64,000 bases of DNA, taken from assembly GCA_965153455.1 (NCBI GenBank), contig OZ234495.1, positions 14,814,875 through 14,878,874 on the forward strand, in the 5' to 3' direction. The position numbers and the translations under genes were made by a program. This document shows, piece by piece, positions 1 to 13,639 of the stretch. Source of the DNA: Sphagnum compactum. Lineage: Eukaryota > Bryophyta > Sphagnopsida > Sphagnales. The notes below the pieces were generated by a model, which worked only from the letters and a program-made list of their open reading frames with translations, had not been told where the DNA came from and searched no databases. Within the stretch, counting starts at the first letter, position 1. The number at the start of each line of letters is the position of its first letter.

Positions 1-700
1 ATCCAAATTCAGAAACATGACCCCAAGAAGAGATGACGAACCGAAGACCTTCTTGGAAGGGGGGAGGGGAAGGAAAACCCTTTTTTTTGGGCATCAACCA
101 AAGATGGTTTGAGCACACTGCAAGATGACTATGCATGAGAAAATATCCATTTAAATCTACAAGACAAGTCAACATCCCAAAACTAGAAAAACCCAAGGAG
201 ACAAAACTGACTCAAAGTATTTGTCATCATGCACAAAAACTAATGCCAATTCCTACCCAATTCATATTCATGCAAGATGGTAACATGATAGTAAGAATTT
301 GGATACCCAAAATCTAGGTAAAAATATAAGCTTCAACAACCAACAACCATGGTGATGTTCATCAAATACATATTTTTGCATCCATTAAACCAAATTTTAT
401 GGGCTACATCATTCCATGGTTTGTGGATCTTGATGAATGTGCCAATAATGAACCCAATGCAACCTTTGAACTTTGGTATGGTGGTGCCCAATTCGATATG
501 CTCATATACCACCAAATCTTATCCCCAATTGCATCATTGCAAGATGCAATGAAAATAACATCATCACAAACTACATACTTTGACCAATTCCATAAAAATG
601 CATCATAGATACAAACATTGTCATTTTTCATATACAAAATGATTTTTTTACAAGGTGTTGTTCATGAGTCAATTTTGAAAGATGCCATGTTTGAATGTGA
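1..700. other. AT-rich stretch, no gene recognised
   Basis: Only short overlapping open frames occur on both strands (none above about 77 codons) and none resembles a known family. I see no splice-linked coding pattern. It is probably old transposon-derived or intergenic DNA. Confidence 0.4.
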
Positions 701-719
701 TAATCATTTGTAAAGTTCA

Positions 720-1290
720 ACTTTTAATTTAAAACTTTAAAACCAAAACCCTTATAACTAAAACTTTAACCCAAACCCTAAACCCAAACCATAAAACTAA
801 CATTTTAATTTTTACCCCTAAAATTATAACCTTAACCTTAATCCACTAATCCAAATGTTAAAATCAAACCCTTTAAATTAAAACCCTTATTTTAACCCCC
901 AAAGCCAAATTTCAAAACAAAAATTTTAATCCAAATCCTAAAATAAAAGCATTATCCTAACCCCTAAAATGAAAACTCTAATCCAAACCTTAAACCCAAA
1001 CCCTTAAAATTAAAAACCTAATTTTAACCCCACAAATTAAAACTTTAATTGTAACCTCACATTTTAACCCTTACAACTAAAATTAAAACCTAAACTTGAA
1101 AATTTAAACCTTAATGCTAACCTCAAATACTTAAAACCCTAATCCAAACCAGAAACTTTAAATCCAAAATCCTAAACCTTGACCTTTAATCCAAACCACC
1201 AAACCTCAAAACCAAATCCTTCATCCAAACCTTAATTTCAGATCTTAAAATTCAAGCTTCAATGAAAAATCCTAAAACCAAAATTTTAAT
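720..1290. repeat. Degenerate telomere-like repeat field
   Basis: The sequence is a long series of variants of AAACCCTAAA, such as AACCCAAACC, AAACCCTTAAAATT and CCTAATCCAAACC, interrupted by A/T runs. It is a decayed array related to the plant telomere unit TTTAGGG (reverse strand), not an intact telomere. Almost no two consecutive units are perfect. The field stops before the first recognisable gene. Confidence 0.55.
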
Positions 1291-1904
1291 TAAAAAACTT
1301 GAATATGGTGTTCACCTATAGGTCATGCATGGTGGCAATGGAGGGTATCATTGAAGTCAATTCATCAAACTTGGCAAAAATGAAGTTAATCAAAATTTTG
1401 AACAATCTTGGTGTTGCTCACATAATAGTGAACATATCCTTAATTCTCACACTTGAATCCATTCATTCACCCGCATCCTCTTATAATTCATTGACATTAA
1501 AAATGTCAAATGAGTTGATAGTAACAATTGTAACCACAAAAACATTTTTTTTTTTGACTATCCATGTTTGCAAACATTTCTTGTATAATCTCATCATCGC
1601 TTAAAGATGAGAAGATGTAACTATCTTTGTAAAACTAAAACCATGGCTTGAAAATGAAGCCATGATCTCCAAGTGAAAATACCCTTTTATGAGTGAAAAA
1701 TGAAAAAAATAAGTTTGTGAAAGGTGGTCCCATTTATAAAATCCCCATCCATAAAACAAAGCTCAAAGGTTTAAAATAAAGGTTGTGATTTATCCTTTTC
1801 CACAAGGTTGAAAACAAAGATTTTGGATTTTGCATACGGTTTTAGAGTTTAGAAACAAGGATGGGGATTAGGGCTTCGGATTATGATTTTGAACTAAGAT
1901 TTTG

Positions 1905-2230
1905 ATAGCTTTATATACACCTAGGTAGGCCTTAATATGTAACACCATAGGTAATCCTTCACCTAAATAGCCTATAATTAACAAATTAGGTGATTAGGTA
2001 ACCTTTAACTTAGGTAGGCCCTTATGTAGTCCTTAGTAAGCATCCCCTAGGTAGCTTTTAGATAACTTTTTATGTAATTCAATATGTAGCTCCCTAGTTA
2101 TCTTCTAACTTTAAAAAAATCCCTAGATAAAAACCTAAATAGCCCCCATGTAACCCAAAATAATCCCTAGGTAACTCCTAAATAGTCTCTTATGTAACTT
2201 TATAAATAGCCTTTAGGTATTTCCTAATTT
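1905..2230. repeat. Degenerate TAGGTA-type repeat field
   Basis: Loose variants of TAGGTAACC/TAGGTAGCC/TAATCCCTAGGTAA recur about every 12-20 bases. They resemble a decayed minisatellite related in base composition to the telomere-like field upstream. There is no coding potential. Confidence 0.45.
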
Positions 2231-2434
2231 TTGGAACAAAATTTGGCTACTTTTTAATGAAAGAAAGGGAAATTTTCCCAAAAAAAAGGGAATTAGTGCC
2301 ACCTTTTGACAAATTTTTTGCCCAAAAGAAAACTGCAAGTAGACAGGTATTATTGGTGTTGAGTTTGTTTTTTCAAACGTCTAAAATTCCATACTAATCT
2401 GGTTCTAGTTTTGCATCCAAGGCTGACTTTGGCC

Positions 2435-2499
2435 TGGTATATATGCCAGGTATAAACTTGGTATTGGTGAAGAACCAAGTTTATACCTGGCATATACCA
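2435..2499. repeat. Near-perfect inverted repeat (hairpin)
   Basis: The left arm at 2435-2462 and the right arm at 2474-2499 are reverse complements over 26 bases, apart from one extra AT in the left arm (TGGTATATATGCCAGG against CCTGGCATATACCA). The loop is 11 bases. It lies about 0.8 kb upstream of the kinase start codon. It could be a small foldback element or a transcribed hairpin. Confidence 0.75.
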
Positions 2500-2694
2500 C
2501 GGTTGGTTGGTCAAAACATGCCTGCTTGTTTAACTCACCAAAATGGTTTTGGCCCAGCATTTTTGCACAGTTTGCTAAGACTGGTCAAAAGGGACAGCAA
2601 AGCAAACCCCAACACTCCCCCTGCCTGTCGATCGATTTTGGTTGGTCAGATAGGTAGTTTGATTGATCTAGGTGGGTTGCTATAACCAGTAACA

Positions 2695-2826
2695 GGCTCC
2701 CATCTATTTGTGGTCCCAATTTTAGTTTTATGGGTGGAGGTTCCAAAAAAAAAAGTAAAATAACTAAAACTTGGATGTGAGAAATGCTTCTGCAGGGTCA
2801 CACACTGAACACTCGCTTCTATCACT
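2695..2826. mobile_element. Diverged copy of the 23.8-kb MITE (right part)
   Basis: The segment from GGGTGGAGGTTCC through AACTAAAACTTGGATG to GCAGGGTCACACACTGA matches 23917-23990 (GGGTGGGGTTGG, AACTAAAACTTGGATG, GCAGGGTCACATACTGA). This is a partial, older copy of the TIR element at 23788-24005. Terminal inverted repeats are no longer clear here. Confidence 0.55.
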
Positions 2827-2877
2827 GATAACTTCTGCAGCATGTTGTTGGAAGCTCTTTCACAAGTAGGTAGGCCA

Positions 2878-2970
2878 AATTTTGGGTAAGTAGGTAGGTA
2901 AGTAGGTAGGTAGGTATGTTGGTAAGAAGGTAGGTGTGAAGCATTTGCTAACAGTTAGGTAGGTACCTAA
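2878..2970. repeat. (GTAG)n-rich microsatellite
   Basis: Repeated GTAG/GTAGGTAG units with interruptions (AAGTAGGTAGG, TATGTTGGTAAG) run for about 90 bases in the region just upstream of the kinase gene. They probably fall in its promoter or 5' UTR. Confidence 0.6.
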
Positions 2971-3332
2971 CTTTCTCTCCTTTCTTCTTCTTGTTCCTCT
3001 CTTTCAGAGCTTCTTTCTACACGCATTGCTGCAACAACGCTGTTTCTTTCTCTCTTGTGCGTGCGTGCGTGCAGGGGATCTTTGGTTGCGTTTCTCATCA
3101 GAGTTGAGAATTGGGGTTTGTGCGTGGATCTTTATCCGGCGAATTCTGGTGATGGAATCTTCTGCAAAATTGTATGGACGACGCGGTTGCAAGGTCGGTG
3201 GCAAGGTGTATGACTGGTGGTTTCGGCTGTCGCAGGGGGAGGTTGTGAGGATGGGTTTTTAGGGGTTTGTTTTTTTTTATTTTTGATTTTTTGGTATCTG
3301 CATCGAGATCGGGTGCGGAGAGAAGCAGAGAC

Positions 3333-6300
3333 ATGGGGAGTGGTGGAGACTGGAGTTTTGCGGGAGGCAGGAAAGGGAACCCGGAGCTTTTCAGTCGTTA
3401 TGAAGTGCTTGAGAGAATCGGGGAAGGGACCTTCGGGGAAGTGTACAAGGGACGGCGGAAGGCGGATGGGCTGATTGTGGCCTTGAAGGAGACGCGAGAC
3501 CCGCAATGTTCCAGCCGTGAGGTGGAAGCGTTGTTGGCGTTAGCGCATCCGAATGTCGTGCGGCTGATTGAGTATTTCATGCAGGGTCCTAACCTTGTTC
3601 TTGTGTTGGAGTATCTGCCGACGGATCTGGCGCAAGTGATACAGGAATCAAGTGGGAAGCCACTGCGGGAGGCGGAGATCAAGAGCTGGATGCTGCAAAT
3701 TCTGGCCGGGGTTGCGGCTTGTCACAGGGCGTCAATTCTTCACCGGGACTTGAAACCTTCAAATCTGCTGGTGGCCGCAGATGGATCTCTCAAGATCGCT
3801 GACTTTGGCCAGGCCAGGAGGACAGTGTCTGAAGATGGAACCAATTGGCCGCCGTCTGACGCAGGTGAGTAAACGTTTGGATTTTTAGCAGCAAAGCACG
3901 GCAAGGGTTAGGGTTCTCTCCGACACACACCCCCCCCCCCCCTTTGCAAGTGCGTGCAAACTCAATTCGCAAGAAGAAGTGCATGCTAGATAACCATCCA
4001 TATCAGCCAAAAGTGTTGGAAATTGGATGGTGTCAAAGTTCTAGTGGGAATCTTTTTTGGGCAACAAAAGAAAATCGCATTCCCATGCCTACATCGTTGT
4101 CAATGGGAGGAGCAAGTAGTCATAGGGATGAAGAACTGCTAAGTCTTGCTTTACCTCTTGACACAAGGTCATTTTCTTCATGATGTCATCTGTCTTCACG
4201 GCAATCAATATTGACAGATGGATTGGCAGCAAGCAGACGAGGGTAAGTTCAGTTTGTGAAAGATCATTCCCTGGTAGTAGTTAGTTTGTGCCATCAATTT
4301 CAGGTAGAATTTATGAGGCATGCTTCAACTGACACCCAAGGAATATGTTCCACACAGGTTATGAAGGTGCTTTTCAGAATGCAGAAAAGTTAATTGGTCC
4401 AAGCTACATGAACTGTGATGCAAAGGACAAGAGCAACAAATGCATGGACTGATATGGGCACTGATACTTGGCACTACTTTTGGACTTGGCAGGCAAAGCA
4501 GCAGAGGATAGTGGAGGAACCACCAAACTGCCTCTCAATGATTATTTTGCGAAGGATTGCTTGGCTTTTGAGGGAGAAGGTATTATACTCCACAGGAGTG
4601 CTGAATACTCTTGCAAGGATAGGAGGTTTTGCAGATTGTCATTTTTTTAACCCACCTTCCTTGATATACAACCTTTTTTCCATTTGAACTAGTCACGTAT
4701 ACCAAAAGCATGCTGCTATCATTTGGCATTAGTCAGAGGGCAATGCAGGTTTTTGGACTGCCATCTGCAGCAGAAAACATGTGTTGCTGTCTAATGCGTT
4801 TGCTTTCCTGCAGAAGACCCTTTACACTTTACAGTTTCATTTCCCTTACATCTTAAAATGTATCAGCTCATACTAGAAGTCCCTTGGCTGCTACTTGGAC
4901 AGGACATTGTTCCACCTGGGGGTTCCTGCATGTGCTTAGTTCTTATAACAGCCAGAAATTGCACTGTTTGTTTGAACATGTCACCATTTTAAAAGTAGAG
5001 AAAACTGGTCAGGGCTTTACAAAGGTGAAGTCTGGTCTGAAAGCCTAGTGGCTGCTCAGGGGTATTGATTTGGCTGATTTCTGTGGCAGGTTTTGTGAAA
5101 GATCGTCTGGAGACAGTGGAGCAGGGCTGCTGTGGGTGTTTTTGCTTGGAGAGTGTCAATGATGAGATAAAGGTATCCAGACTGGATGACCAAGGAGTAC
5201 TGCAGGTTGTGGGCTGCAGGAGTCTCAATTGCAGAGCAGTAAAGGCAAAAGACTTAATTCATGTGGCAAGGAGTAACCATTTTGCACAAGTAGAAAGGAG
5301 AGATGACATACTTGATGAATCATGTCGAAGGGACTGGGAACTGGCGGACGAGGGTTTCACTGAAGTAAGGGTGGGACCTTCTCAAGAGAAAGATAGTGAT
5401 TTTTTTTATAAAGTTCGGAGTTTTCTTAAGCGACAGGGTCGGATACTCCATAAACAGGGAAAGGTAAGGATGTCCCACATGAATCTCACTTCCCTGTTTA
5501 TGCAGCTGCCCTTCAGCCAATTCTGTATCTGTGATGATCTGTGCAATGCTACCAATGTCGGTTGCATACCCAGTTGTTGATAATTCTGACCGGCCTTGCA
5601 GAGACTGAGTCCTTCACGCAATGGAAAGCGGGACACAAACTCTGGTTTAATTGGGGAGAAGGGGAGAAGCATTGTTAGCAGGGAGGTTATTTCTGGAACA
5701 GCAGTGAGAGATATAGGCCAAAAAGAAGCTGCAGACTCGGTGATTGCTTCAGATCCAATCCATCATGAAGAAGCCAGTGTGGGGAAGAAAGACGGAAGCA
5801 CAAATGAATTGGGCATCAGGCCCCTAATGGGAGATGATATGCTTGCCCCCGATACGGGTTTGATAAAACTGACACCTAGGTCAAAGGAAGAGATCTGCTG
5901 TGATGTGGGAAAGGATGTCTTTGAACCCAGTGAGACAGGAAGTGAAAATGAGGAGATTGAGTGTAGTTGCAATCAATTCTCCGGATCTGGAAGTGCTCAT
6001 CTTAGCTGTAACGCATGTGGTAATGGAACCCAACAGCTGGATATAGGTAGTGAATCCAAGAGAAGAAAAGCATATAAGTATGAGAGTACAAAGGAGGAGG
6101 TGGCTCCAAGATTTGGGAGAGATGAAGTTGAAGGAGAATTTAATGCTAGTCTGGAGGATGACAGAAGCCCAGTTGAGGGCATGGGAAGAGATGCACTGCC
6201 AACAGAATTGGAGGTTGTCCGGCACAGAATATTGTACGGGAATCATGGGAGATCTCATGTACAGAGAAGGGATACTGAAGTTTCACTAAGTCCTCATTAT

Positions 6301-7551
6301 GCTGGTTCCCTTCACCATGTGGAATTACCTACAGGGAATCTGCCATGTGACACTGAACTAGATGCAACTGAAAGCAAAAGCCTGACTCTAGGTGTGGAGA
6401 AAGACCAAAGTACCACTTGGTCTTTGGCTGGGAGTGTGGGCAGGAAGATAACTGGATTCTCAAAAGAGGAGGAATGTGAGGAAGGGGACTCAAAAGTCCT
6501 CAAAGGAGAAAAGCATGAGTGGGAGCAACCTGTGTATTTTTGGGATGGCTCCCAACAGCGCTGGGAATCTGCTGATGAAGTAAGTGAGGGGGACTATGGA
6601 GAAAATGAGAACTGGAACAACTCAAATTGGTCTGATGGTGCTGTGGGGGGAGATGGAAAGGGCTTAAATGGGTGTTTCTATGAGTATGGATCAAATCTGG
6701 ATGGGCTCAGAGAGGCCATTGGCTTCAGTCAAAATGATGGGACTGAAGATTGGAACAACACAGAAGGTACACGGTGGTTTAGACCTCCAGATGTGTATGA
6801 CTCATATGTGAAATACGGTGAAGTACACAACAATGCTGTTGAGGATATGGAGGCAGAAATTGGGAGCCAATGCCTCAGGGGGGGGCCTGAAAGTGGGACA
6901 CTTTTGAATCATAGTGAGTTTGGTCACTATTCGCAGGAAATTGGTGTTCACAACAACCAGCTAAAGGGGATTGATTTAACAGGAACAAGTGAGATGGGGG
7001 ATCATGTTTCTGAATTGAGCCCTTTTGTTGGAACACTCTGGTACAAGGCCCCAGAGTTGTTGTATGGGGCAACAAAGTATGGGAAAGGTTTGGATATGTG
7101 GGCAGTGGGGTGCATTTTTGCTGAATTATTAGGTGGGAAACCTCTGTTCCCTGGGGTTACAGATATTGACCAGCTGAGCCGAGTGGTGCGTGTGCTGGGT
7201 CCACCTAGTGAGAAGGTTTGGCCAGGAATTTCTCAATTGCCTGATTTTGACAAGATTTCTTTCCATGATGTACGAGCCCCTCTTTCTTTCCAGAAGCTGC
7301 TCCCTCATGTATCTCTGTCTTCAATTCAGTTTCTTAAGAAGCTTCTAGTGTATGATCCGGCTCAGAGACTTAGTGCTGAAGCAGCTTTAGGGGATTCTTA
7401 CTTTACAGAAGACCCTTTACCTTCTGCCCTCCTCAAAGAGCTAAATGTCATTGACTCCAGACAAAATAGCAGTGCATCAGAAGAGTGGGCAGAGTGGCGG
7501 GATCCAGGGTCCCCACTTTCGGACTTTGAGATACTGGACCCAGCTCCTTAG
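3333..7551 (+). CDS. CDKF;1: CDKF;1-like CDK-activating kinase with giant activation-segment insert
   Basis: Three exons join in frame: 3333-3864, 5090-5463 and 5602-7551, all GT-AG, giving 951 residues. Visible kinase motifs are the Gly loop GEGTFG (30-35), catalytic VALK Lys52, HRDLKPSN (His137 onward), DFGQAR (Asp157), then VGTLWYKAPE (Thr780 to Glu787), DMWAVGC and the C-lobe. The DFGQAR form, the lack of a PSTAIRE helix (SSREVEALLAL instead) and an insert between DFG and APE match plant CDKF;1, the kinase that phosphorylates the T-loops of CDKD kinases in the nucleus. Arabidopsis CDKF;1 is about 480 residues; here the insert alone is about 600 residues, acidic and low in structure. A second GTRWFRPP motif lies at 691-698. 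ATG 3333 is chosen because it precedes the first kinase strand; an upstream in-frame region at 3267 starts at a non-ATG codon. The gene is tail to tail with the UBC27-like gene. Confidence 0.9.
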
Positions 7552-7552
7552 G

Positions 7553-7735
7553 TCTGTAAACCTGGTTGCCTTTTACACTAGAAGCATGTTGGGGGAAACC
7601 TAAACTGTAAAACTGGTTGCCTTCATATTAGAACCATGTCTATGTAAGATAAACTGTAAACTGGTTTCTTTCATACTTAGAAGCATATCTGTGTAAAACA
7701 TGAACTGTAAGATTGCTCACCTTCAAAATAGTATA
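7553..7735 (+). repeat. Four ~50-bp tandem repeats in the kinase 3' UTR
   Basis: Directly after the stop codon, CTGTAA(A) recurs at 7554, 7605, 7654 and 7705, each followed by a CTGGTT-like stretch and (in the first three) TAGAAGCATGT/TAGAACCATGT/TAGAAGCATAT. The period is 49-51 bases. The units carry several UGUA cores in the transcript. Confidence 0.75.
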
Positions 7736-7739
7736 ATGA

Positions 7740-10020
7740 TATCTGTTGTTGGATTTGCTATTTCGTAATTCATGTGGTTATTACTAATCGAAAAGAGGAT
7801 TTTTACAATCCTGTTTAAGTTAAAGTTGTATCACAAGCTTCCTCATCTGCTCTTGTTGATTTCTGTTGTTGAGTTTTGCTTTGCAGCAGTATTCAGCCTA
7901 CTAAGTTTTTGTTTATTACAGCAGCTCATCAAGGGCTCATTGTGAGAGTACCTCAAATTGCAGAAGAAAGGAATCTTTGTTTGATTCCCGAGGAAATTCT
8001 ATTGAGAGACATTGTGTGTTGTCACCTCAGAAATGCATTTTTTTTAATCATGCTTTTGGTTTGGATGGAAATGACAGAACAGTTTCAAGTTTGATTACGG
8101 AATTTTCTCTGCAATCTCAGGGATATGTTTTTCTATGGTTTTACTGGATAGTCACTAGCACTGTCTAAGAGTGTCCGTTCAGAGGTATATGAAGTCTGAA
8201 TTATTACCTTCTATGTAAGCCTCTCTATGCCGTAGGCTTAGATACATTTTGGAACAAGGGCAAGCTAAAAGGAGATGAACTCTACAAGATTGTTGCAGTT
8301 AGAGAGGAATATTGACTTTTGATTACTTATGTATAAGCTTGATTGGAAGTGTGTTTCATCCTATTCCTTGGTTGTTTCAGGCTCATTCTTTTTTCTCTTT
8401 TTGAAGTTTTAATTTTTTCATCAATTGTTTCATCCTTGAGGACATATTTCCATTTTATCTTCAAATTTCACTTGTGTCCAGCAATATAGAACAAAAAATA
8501 TACACAAAAAACATTTTATGTTTGCACCAAAAATAAAGTTTGACCCAAATAATTTTGCCAAACTTTGTGTATACTGGAACGTGCAATTAATTGTATACAA
8601 AGGTGTCGTAAGTCCATGTGAGCAAGGTAAAATATTGTATTTTTATTGCGAAAATGTATAATCTAGATGAAAGAAGCCAAGTGACAATTTGAAAAAACAA
8701 AATAGTGCTTACTGGAAAGGAGAAGAGAAGAATTCCTCCTTGTTGACCTTGAATGATGTCACACATACATGAGTGAACTCAGAGCAATACTTAATGTTAG
8801 TTACCAGGAGAACCGCCAAGTGGCGCTAGAAATACCCATGCTTACTCTTTAGAGAAATTATTTTGAAGAGATTTTGTTGTCATTTTAATTGAAGTTTGCA
8901 AATTTTACTTGTGAAGCACAACATGCAAAAAATTGATATAATCAGTTCATAGGTACACCATACAGGTTTGTTCCATTTTGGATCTTTATCATTAGGTTGC
9001 AACAAATGTTACAAGGCCTTGAAGTTTGGTGGTTTGATCTTTGATACTCTAGTCAGTCAAAAACTTGATCAAAACTTATTGACACAATCAAAAATTGATC
9101 CTTCAGCGACCTCTTGGGAGTAATTTTCTATTAGGCATGTTAAGGACGGAGCTCAAGTTGCAGCCTACTTCATGTCCTTGCCTGCTGGTTCTTTCTCCCT
9201 TCAGAAAACCTGAGTAAAGTCCCATGCTGTGAAACATGCAATGTAAAACACATCTCTACCCTATTGGCCACCAATTTGTGGCAAGAGTGTTGTCAACTAG
9301 GAGGAGGAGATTGTATTATTGAATTGCAACAGCTTATCTAAAAGTTTAGCACAAAAGAATAAAAGGACCGTTGAAAGACATTCTGGGAACTCATTTCTCC
9401 TTCAAAGTTTTCCTAAATATCAGAACAATTGTGACCAAGTCTAATAAAATCAACAAGCAAGCATGCATCGCAAAACAAGCAAACAGGCAACCCACATCCT
9501 GCAATGAAATGCAAACCACATGAAGATGAGCCCATGGTCCAGGCAAAGGTACGTAAAAGTGCAGGACCATTGTCATCTTTCTTAACAAGTGATGTGCCTG
9601 TCCCTATTGAGTACTGGCATCCATACAATGATGATCATAAGACATGTCTGCAAAAGCCTGCCTCAGGCCAGGCCCATACTGAAGGCTTGTGACTTCAAAA
9701 GTCCTCACAAGGAACACAGGTGACATCCTTATCCCAATAATATTCAGTCATTTCAAAGTCAATCCGTTCAACAGTGGGAGACAAGTTGCCAATTACAGCT
9801 ACAAAAGGCTAGAAGTACAAGAGGTTCCTGATTGGATATTCGTGAAGCTCTCATTTCAGCTTGAAAAAGTTGCATTTTGTTATAATGATGAAGGACCTGC
9901 TCCAACATCTGGTGAAAAAAATTTGAATGAAAATACCAATATTCATTCCTGCAGCTTTGCTGCTGAGCAATCACTCCATGTAGAGCTCCTTCAGTCAAAT
10001 GCTCAGTCATGATCCAAATC
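7740..10020. other. Intergenic region between convergent genes
   Basis: This 2.3-kb stretch separates the 3' ends of the kinase (+) and the E2 gene (-). It holds the 3' UTRs of both and short frames only. I recognise no gene, transposon domain or RNA gene in it. Confidence 0.45.
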
Positions 10021-12479
<2,459 letters not shown>

Positions 12480-12599
12480 TGTGATACCTTTGGCTTGTGA
12501 GCCCCTCCCTTCCCGCCTCCTTGGCGACGCGGTTCGGCTGGACCAGTAGAACCCTAGAATTCCTTGTAACTAAATCTTTCCCTGATCTCTTGTTTACGT

Positions 12600-13480
12600 G
12601 CTTCTTCGGTGGCTAAAAGAAGAAGAAGAAGAAGCAATTAGAAATACACCGTTCTCTATATCACAGCAAGATTGCGTGTCACAAGACTCCTGCTTCTCAT
12701 GTCAAGAAGAAGATGGGATATCCGCAGAGGTCCTTCTGAAGATGTCTCCAAATCACATGAGAGCAATGAAAGTTTCAATCAAAAGAAGCTATTCCAATTG
12801 ATCTCTTGTTCTTCAACTACTCTCTCCCTCCTGCTCTCTCCAAAATTGTTTTCTGTTTCTGTTTGCTTTTGTTGGAATAACCTACCTTGGCTTTCGATAC
12901 GGGGATGATGGATGCCCTTTCAGCGACTTCAAACCGTCGCCGGACACGAGATGACGATAAGCGACCACAACAAGAAGAACGAGCCAGCCACACTCTTATT
13001 TCTTTCTTTCTTGCTTGTTTGCTTGCTTTGTTTCTTTGTTTCTTTCTTTGTTTCTTTCTTCTCTGCCCAGTGCTGCAAACAAAGGACCACCAAGTCGGCT
13101 CCAACAACCACAACTACTACTACAACAGAAAGAGTGGCATTTGCAAGAGACTCTTCAAACAAGAAGCGGGGCCAAGCCGAGAAGACGTCCTATTGCAGCT
13201 TCCGCCTCTTGCGCCACTGCAATGGGGAAAAAGCCTTCTGAAATACGTCAAAAAAGGAGACCAAAAGGAAAGGCCTTTCCCCCGTCCGTCCAACGCTATG
13301 TTTTTTTTTCTCCGCAAAACGGCGTTTTCTGGTTTTGGGGGGGGCCGGGGTGGGGGGCGCTCTTCACGCTCACTTTTGCAAAAGGACAGAAAAGTGCCAG
13401 AAAAAAACTCAAACCAAGCATTTCTATTGGTGCAAAAAATTGAAATCAGCCCCCTAGGGCTTTACACCAGGAGTCAAGTC
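12600..13480. other. UBC27 upstream region with low-complexity tracts
   Basis: This region lies upstream of the E2 start codon (minus strand). It holds a GAA microsatellite (about 12617-12636), a CTTT/GTTT-rich tract (about 13000-13065) and a G-run (about 13330-13360). Long open frames here are low-complexity and overlap on both strands, so I do not call them genes. Confidence 0.5.
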
Positions 13481-13585
13481 TGAAATAGAAAAAATCATTT
13501 CCATCTGCCCCAAGTTACAAAGGGCCCTTGGAATAGGTAGGCTTCTCCCTAGTTGTGAGATTTTTTTAAAATTAAAAATTAAAAT

Positions 13586-13589
<4 letters not shown>

Positions 13590-13636
<47 letters not shown>
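13590..13636. repeat. (TA)n microsatellite
   Basis: An uninterrupted TA dinucleotide run of about 47 bases, flanked by A-rich and T-rich DNA. Confidence 0.95.
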
Positions 13637-13638
<2 letters not shown>

Positions 13639-13639
13639 T

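Noticed and set aside
4811-4824. Copy of CAGAAGACCCTTTA in kinase intron 1 and exon 3 (7406)
   Set aside because: Only about 14 bases match and the flanks do not; taken as chance.
12887-13483. Open frame of 198 codons upstream of the UBC27-like gene
   Set aside because: It runs through CTTT/GTTT low-complexity DNA, overlaps open frames in other phases and on the other strand, and has no recognisable domain.
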